A stretch of DNA of 64,000 nt from Lolium rigidum (Eukaryota; Streptophyta; Magnoliopsida; Poales; Poaceae): positions 214,846,837-214,910,836 of the forward strand of contig NC_061514.1 in NCBI RefSeq assembly GCF_022539505.1, read 5' to 3'. The notes beneath the pieces were generated by a model. It was given only the letters and a program-made list of their open reading frames with translations. It ran no database searches and was not told the DNA's origin. Position numbers and translations under genes: made by a program. This document shows, one piece after another, positions 57,975 to 64,000 of this stretch. Position 1 is the first letter of the stretch. Every line of letters starts with the position of its first letter.

Positions 57975-60900
57975 CCGCATCTACAATAACAACAAGAAGA
58001 AGGGCAAGCCGTATGGAAAGCTGAATTGCACAACTTTGGAGCAAGCGGGAGAGTCGGATCAAGCAGTCTTAGGTACGCTCAACATTCTTACTCATCCTGG
58101 CAAAGTATTATTTGATACTGGAGCAACCACATCATTTCTTGCACGAGAATTTGTGGAAAAATTCGGGCTTAGATGTTCTAAGTTAGAAACCCCTATAACC
58201 GTCCTATCTGCGGGGGGAACGATTTTAGTAACCCATGTGAAAGAAGCACAGGTCATCACCATATGTGACTGTGTGTATTTCGCGGACCTATTCATCATTC
58301 CCATGAAGGACATATCAGTCATCCTAGGAATGGACTGGTTGATGGAGAATGGAGCAGTGATCAATTGTGGAGATAAAACAATATCCCTTCGAAATTCTAT
58401 TGGAGGTCAAATAGTTTTCCAAGGAGACAAATACATTCAGTTGGAGATAGGATTGGAGCTCAACAGTCTGAAGGAGGTGAGGATTGAAGATATACATGTA
58501 GTAAATGAGTTTCCAGATGTATTTCCCAAGGAACTACCGGGAATGCCACCCGATAGAGAGATAGAGTTTACAATAGATCTGATTCCAGGCACATCACCAA
58601 TAGCTCAACCACCATATAAGATGGGACCAAAGGAGTTAGTAGAACTGAAAGCTCAGATAGATGAATTGGAACAGAAGGGATTTATCCAAGAAAGTGTGTC
58701 ACCATGGGGTACACCAGTTATTTTTGTGGATAAAAGAGATGGAGGTAAGAGAATGTGTGGAGATTACAGGAATCTTAACAATGTAACCATCAAGAACAAG
58801 TACCCTTTACCTAGGATCCAAGATCTTTTTGATCAAGTTCAAGGAGCTGGAGTCTTCTCGAAGATAGATTTAAGGTCAGGATACCATCAAATCAAGATCA
58901 AGAAGGAACATGTGCCAAAAACAGCGTTTGTATCAAGGTATGGACACCATGAATACTTGGTTGTACCATTTGGACTCACAAATGCACCAGCTATTTTCAT
59001 GAATTTGATGAACAAGATATTCATGAAGTATTTGGACAAGTTCGTGATAGTGTTCATAGATGATATTCTAATCTATTCCAAAGATAAAGAAAAACATGCC
59101 AAGCATTTGAAGATAGTTTTGCAAATACTGAGAGAACATCAGCTATATGCAAAGTTCAGTAAGTACAAATTTTGGTTAGATAGTGTTGAATTTCTTGGAC
59201 ATGTCATAACCAAAGAAGGAATAGCGGTGAATCCAAGCAAGGTTCAGTCAGTATTGGAGTGGAAGTCACCCAAAAATGCTAAGGAGATACGAGGATTTCT
59301 TGGTATGGCAGGCTATTATCGGAGGTTTATTGAAGGATTTTCGAAGATTGCAGGACCAATGACCAAGTTACTCAAGAAAAAAACCCCATTTGTGTGGACT
59401 GATGAATGTGAAGCAAGTTTTCAAAAACTCAAGGAGAAGTTAACCACAGCACCGGTGTTAGCAGTTCCTGAACCTGGAAAGGATTACACGGTGTATTGTG
59501 ATGCTTCCAAGAATGGACTTGGATGTGTTCTAATGCAAGATCGGAAAGTAATAGCTTATGGATCAAGACAATTAAAACCACATGAACATAAATACCCAGT
59601 ACATGATCTAGAGTTGGCGGCAGTTGTTTATGCTCTGAAGAGTTGGAGACAATTTCTGTATGGATCCAAATGTGAGTTATACAAAGATCATAAGAGTTTG
59701 AAATATTTCTTCACTCAGAAGGAATTAAACATGAGACAGAAAAGATGGTTAGAGTTGATTAAAGATTATGAACTTACAATCAACTATACACCAGGCAAGG
59801 CCAATGTAGTAGCAGATGCCTTGAGTAGAAAGAGTACCGAAAATCAACCTACGGAATGGGAAATTCCAAAGGAACTTCGGAAAGAGCTAGAAGAAGCCAA
59901 GATTTTGTTTATTCAAGGTGATACAGTGGGAAGTATAGAAACCATGAGGATCATGGATGAAATGTATTCAGACTTGAAGTATGAGATCATTCGAAAGCAA
60001 GCGGATGATCCATTCATCCAAGAAGAAAGTAAAAGGATTGGAGAAGGTAAACCATCGGAATTCAATCTCGGAGAGTTTGATTCTCTATATTTTCAGAAGA
60101 GAATGTGTGTACCGGATGATCCAGAAGTGAAGTCAATCATATTAAAGGAAGCACATGAAACCCCTTATTCAATACATCCGGGAAGTACTAAAATGTATAT
60201 GGATTTGAAGGAAATGTTCTGGTGGAACAACATGAAACGAGAGATAGCTCAATATGTCTCAGAATGCCATACATGTCAGCGAGTGAAAGCAGAACATCAG
60301 AGTCCTGCTGGATTACTTAAACCACTAGAGATACCAGAATGGAAATGGGATGAAATAGGAATGGATTTTGTTACTAGTCTACCAATGACTAGTAAAAGGA
60401 AGGATATGCTATGGGTAATAGTGGATAGACTTACCAAGAGTGCTCATTTCATAGCCGTAAATCAAAAGGATACTTCGGAAAAGCTTGTGGATATATATGT
60501 CAAAGAAATAGTCAGTAAGCATGGAGTACCAAAGAAGATAGTCTCAGATCGAGGTTCAATTTTCACATCAGCATTTTGGAAACAACTCCAAGAAGCTTTG
60601 GGATCCAAGTTGGATTTCAGTACAGCATATCATCCACAAACCGGAGGACAAACCGAAAGAACCAATAAAATACTGGAAGACATGCTTAGAGCTTGTGCTC
60701 TAAACTTTGGAGGATCATGGAAGGACCATACCATTAGCTGAATTCTCATACAATAATAGCTATCAGAGTAGCATACAAATGGCACCGTATGAAGCATTGT
60801 ACGGGAGGAAATGTAGATCTCCAATCTGTTGGTTTGAAACCGGAGAGAACAAGGAGTTTACACCGGAATACATCAAGGAGAGACAAGAAGTCATCGAGGT

Positions 60901-61408
60901 GATCCGGGATAAACTCAACATAGCTCAAAGTCGACAAAAGAGTTATGCCGACCAAAGGAGAAGAGTTTGGGAGCCAAAAGTAGGAGACATGGTATATTTG
61001 AAAGTTAGCCCAATGAAAGGACTCAAGAGGTTCGGAGTAAAAGGAAAGTTAAGTCCTCGATATATAGGACCATTCAAGATACTCAGTCAGAACCGAGGAA
61101 CAGCTTTTGAATTAGAATTACCCAAGCAACTAAGTTTGATTCACAATGTATTTCATGTATCCCAACTCAGAAAGTGTTTAAAGGCACCAGATGATCCCAT
61201 CACACATGAAGAAATAGAGTTACAATCAGACCTAACTTATGTGGAGAAGCCTGAAAAGATTTTGGAAGTACAGTGGAAGAAGTTAAGGAATAGGGCGATC
61301 AAATATTGCAAGATTCAATGGAAACATCACCCTGAACGAGAAGCAACATGGGAGACGGAAGCGGAGCTCAGGAAGTCTTACCCCGAGCTATTAAGGTACC
61401 AATCTTAA
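56896..61408 (+). pseudogene. gag-pol: Tekay2 gag-pol polyprotein, two lesions
   Basis: Open from the LTR junction (EREAKEKEEADAAAR, the same place as the Tekay1 gag N-terminus) with only two breaks: TAG at 57796-57798 inside the first zinc knuckle, and loss of two bases near 60729 in integrase. Motifs in order: gag core (LLSGPAASWWENL), knuckles (the first lacks its first Cys; second [14 protein letters not shown]), an Asn run, protease [10 protein letters not shown] (58110), reverse transcriptase VFIDDIL (59055), RNase [18 protein letters not shown] (59830), integrase [24 protein letters not shown] (60640), and a chromodomain-like tail ending LLRYQS. In RNase H the TDHKSL motif reads KDHKSL. 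Confidence 0.93.
57935..57974 (+). repeat. (AAC)n tract coding poly-Asn in Tekay2 gag
   Basis: About 13 AAC triplets after the zinc knuckles; Tekay1 has Gly/Arg-rich sequence there instead. It is a coding microsatellite in a linker. Confidence 0.9.
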
Positions 61409-61429
61409 CTTCGGGACGAAGTTTCTCTT

Positions 61430-61440
61430 AAGGGGGAGAG
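61430..61440 (+). other. Tekay2 polypurine tract
   Basis: AAGGGGGAGAG directly before the 3' LTR start, behind the shared acttcgggacgaagttt motif. Confidence 0.88.
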
Positions 61441-61442
61441 GC

Positions 61443-64000
61443 TGTAATAACCCAGAACATAGGATCAACGAAGGGTAGATTTAGAAATGGGATGTGCACT
61501 TCATCGCAAAACGAGAGAAATTTTCGCGCTTTGTTGCAACTAAACCTAAGAGGGATCGAGGTTCTCTCTCACATGCAATTAGTGTTAGGCAATGTGAGTT
61601 AGGGAATTTTGACATGATATCTTTTGTATCTTGTTGATTTGGGAGTTGATTTCATTTGACAAGTAATATTCAATTGAGAATTCAATAATAAACAATAAGT
61701 AATATTGAATATGAAAAAAGGAATTCAAAGTTTAAATACAATTCATGAATTCAAATGAATTTGAATTCTAACTTGAATTATGAATATGACAATTACTTAG
61801 AAATAGAAATATTACAAAGACCAACAAGCTCATAAGCAAAACTTGAGCTTTACTAATCACACACACATTTTACAATGTCTTTACAATATTCTTATTACAA
61901 GAATTTAATGGAAAATAAACAGAAATAAAAAGAAGATTACATCATTTGATCCTAAACTAAAATCCTAGACTAATGACTTGGAAGAATTCTTCTGTGGTCA
62001 TATTCATCTTCAAAACCTGCAAAATAAAGCAACAGTACTAACCAGAGTGTTAGTAAATCACATAGATTCAGTTTGGTCAGTTAACCAAGTGTCATTGACA
62101 CTTGTGTTTGTCCAAATACTTGGAGAGTAGAAGGATAAGAGCATCAGCAGACCAAAACAGAGCACACCAGGGCTCAAGTTTCACCACAACACATGTAGGT
62201 GCTGTGCAGCAACAACACAACACACATAGATGAGTCACTAGACAGGCCAGGGTAAGGTGTCAAGGTCAGAGAAGAACCACAGCAGTAATAAATAGGATAG
62301 AAACCCTAGAATTGATGCACAGTCGACCAGAGCATCATTCAGCAAGCCACAACCAAGAACATCCAGTGTTCTTCACTGTTCTTGCTCAAGAACATCACAA
62401 ACCATCACATAAACTAACCAAACACCAGAAATCATGGTGACTTAAGGAGGAGACCATCCAGAAGTCTACATCAACAAAACATTTCTTTCTAGGCGCTGGA
62501 ACAAGGTATACCTAGTTCCTGGAATGGATTCAATGGATCCAATCCATTATTCATGCAAGACACATGTCATGGGTTTGAGCAGATGCTCAAGGGAAGATCA
62601 TCACTTGGTTTTCACCAAGGATCAACGCAGAAGAGGAACCCACTAAAACTAGAACCACCCAGATACAATCTTGTGCATATAGACTAGCACACATGCACAG
62701 ATATGCACACCAGCAAGAACACATGCACATATAGCACCAATAGATGGAATACTAGAAATAGGAGTTACCAAGGACTACACAGTAAGACCCTAAGCAAGTA
62801 ACCATCAGGAAAATCCTAGATTTCTTCAGAGGCAAGCATATTGGCATTCATAATAATTATGATCCCCAAATATGCAAGCAAAGATGAGTAGCCAACAAAT
62901 CTAGTCAATTGTGTGAGCAACCAGTCAGTAGCAAGGGTACTGAGGTCACAACAAACACAAAACCATCCAAAGTAAAGCCAAACAATTAAATCATCACTAT
63001 CCAGTAATGGATTCAGACTCCATTTGTTGCCCAATTAATCATGGAATTCATCAACAAAAAATTCATCCAGGCATGAATACAAAATTAATCCATGCACAAG
63101 TATATAGTAGCATCACTGAAAGGCAGCAACACACCCACAGTAGCATAAGCATGCTTGAGTAGCAGCATCAGTAAGTAAACCATCCATTTAGCCAAAGAAT
63201 CCATCAGTAACCAGCCACTGACATTTAATTGATCAAATGGATCAATTAGATCAAGTCAAGCAACACAGAGAGTCTAGCCACCAGGATTTACTTATCCAAT
63301 TGATCATTGGATCATACAGTAGGCACAGAAGCACCTCACAGGCATCACAAGTGTCACAGTAATACATAGCAAAATACCTAGACAAGCAAGCAAAGCATAC
63401 CAGTAAGCCTAGGTAGCATGATATAGCATTTTGAGCACGGGATAGCAAGGCATAGAATGGCAGAAGCATTGAGAGAGCAACAATGACCATGAACAGCAAG
63501 AAGTACATACTTGGCCAGTAACCAGAGCTTGCTGTATTGGTCAGGGCTTGCAGTAAGGGGGCGTAGGATGAATAGGCAGCAGCAGCAAGGCCTGTATGAT
63601 CATAGGATCATCAGGATGCCTGGAAGACAGAGGAGGAAGAAGCATAGTAGCCTGGGAGGCGCACAGACATGGTGAGAAGGAGGAGGAGCAGGAGAGCTTA
63701 CCAGCGCCTGGAAGCAGAAGCCACGGCATGGCGAGGCAGTGCCCGCGCGGCCGTAGCAGCTGCGAGTCCAGGGTAGGCGCCGGCGTTACGCCGACGAGCA
63801 CACGCACAACACAACACCCAGGGGAACGACGGCACAGGTGCTACCAAGGCAGCACCCGCGCCAGGTCAGTCCCAGGCACACGTTCGCGTCAACGGCGAGG
63901 ACCCCAGCTCGTCGGAGATCACAAATCGTCGGAGGCGATTCTCCGCGAGATCCAGAAGGGTGGCGATCTGACAGAGGAAGAGGAGATCGGCGAAACCGTG
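61443..64000 (+). mobile_element. Tekay2 3' LTR, first 2.6 kb
   Basis: It starts TGTAATAACCCAG, parallel to TGTAATGTCCCAG of Tekay1, and has the same succession: an AT-rich first part, a CA-rich middle part and a GC-rich block at the window end. Beyond the first bases sequence identity to Tekay1 is low except in patches around 61830-61950, so it is a different family with the same plan. It runs off the window. Confidence 0.88.
61849..63807 (-). other. Putative antisense two-exon gene in Tekay2 3' LTR
   Basis: On the minus strand an ORF from 63807 (MRVLVGVTPAPTLD) reaches PWLLLPGAG, where a donor CTG|GTAAGC follows base 63702. An acceptor (TTTATTTTGCAG) precedes 62016, 1.7 kb on. Read in the phase set by exon 1, the last exon gives an acidic start (FEDEYDH) and a stop after about 14 residues. 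An AGTAAA-type signal lies at 61849-61854 within a block conserved with Tekay1. The plan matches the Tekay1 unit although the sequences are mostly diverged. The exon 1 leader may extend past the window. Confidence 0.5.

Overview
This window is repeat-filled nuclear DNA of a large-genome grass. The lineage is most likely the wheat/barley/rye tribe (Triticeae). The basis is the LTR families that start TGATACGTCTC and use an Asp-type primer site (TGGCGCCGTTGCCGGGGA), the chromovirus-like Gypsy elements with LTRs of about 5 kb, the CACTA transposons with CACTACAAGAAAA ends, and a Stowaway MITE. I found no convincing single-copy host gene, rRNA gene or tRNA gene. Family names such as Sabrina, WHAM or Tekay are my best recollection, not database hits.

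Layout. (1) 1-6843: element H, a short non-autonomous Gypsy-like element with LTRs of about 4 kb, in LTR-internal-LTR-internal order; one LTR carries an 82-bp Stowaway MITE. (2) 6844-9208: element A, a minus-strand TGATACGTCTC element cut off inside gag. (3) 9209-11452: decayed CACTA-1 transposase on the minus strand. (4) 11453-22899: CACTA-2, inserted in CACTA-1. It holds a 100-N gap, a microsatellite-rich duplication, a complete nested minus-strand element BC (13669-21840) and the first recognisable transposase exon (22671-22899). (5) 22900-49945: element D (plus strand), inserted in that exon. Its gag is split by Tekay1 (26195-49672, target duplication CATAA), and the 5' LTR of Tekay1 is split by element E (27702-34826, target duplication GAAAT). 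(6) 49946-53790: CACTA-3, inserted in the D gag. It is mostly a minisatellite of about 135 bp per unit, split by a solo LTR F (51024-52612, target duplication CACCT). (7) 53791-54000: start of another LTR (G), then a second 100-N gap. (8) 54001-64000: Tekay2, with a nearly uninterrupted gag-pol frame, no primer binding site, and both LTRs cut off.

How it works together. Tekay1 and Tekay2 carry gag, protease, reverse transcriptase, RNase H, integrase and a chromodomain-like tail, each broken by a few lesions. BC and E lack reverse transcriptase and integrase, so any mobility would depend on proteins from relatives. BC keeps gag plus a protease-like segment. E shares its LTRs and 3' noncoding half with BC but carries an unrelated 455-residue ORF. 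The order of insertion can be read directly: CACTA-1, then CACTA-2, then D and BC, then Tekay1 and CACTA-3, then E and F.

Most unusual observations: an apparent two-exon antisense gene inside the LTRs of both Tekay elements; an extra ORF before gag in Tekay1 whose layout suggests a double-stranded-RNA-binding fold; and a pattern of copy-to-copy differences concentrated at CAG/CTG sites that looks like sequencing error at methylated CHG positions and would fake both frameshifts and LTR age.
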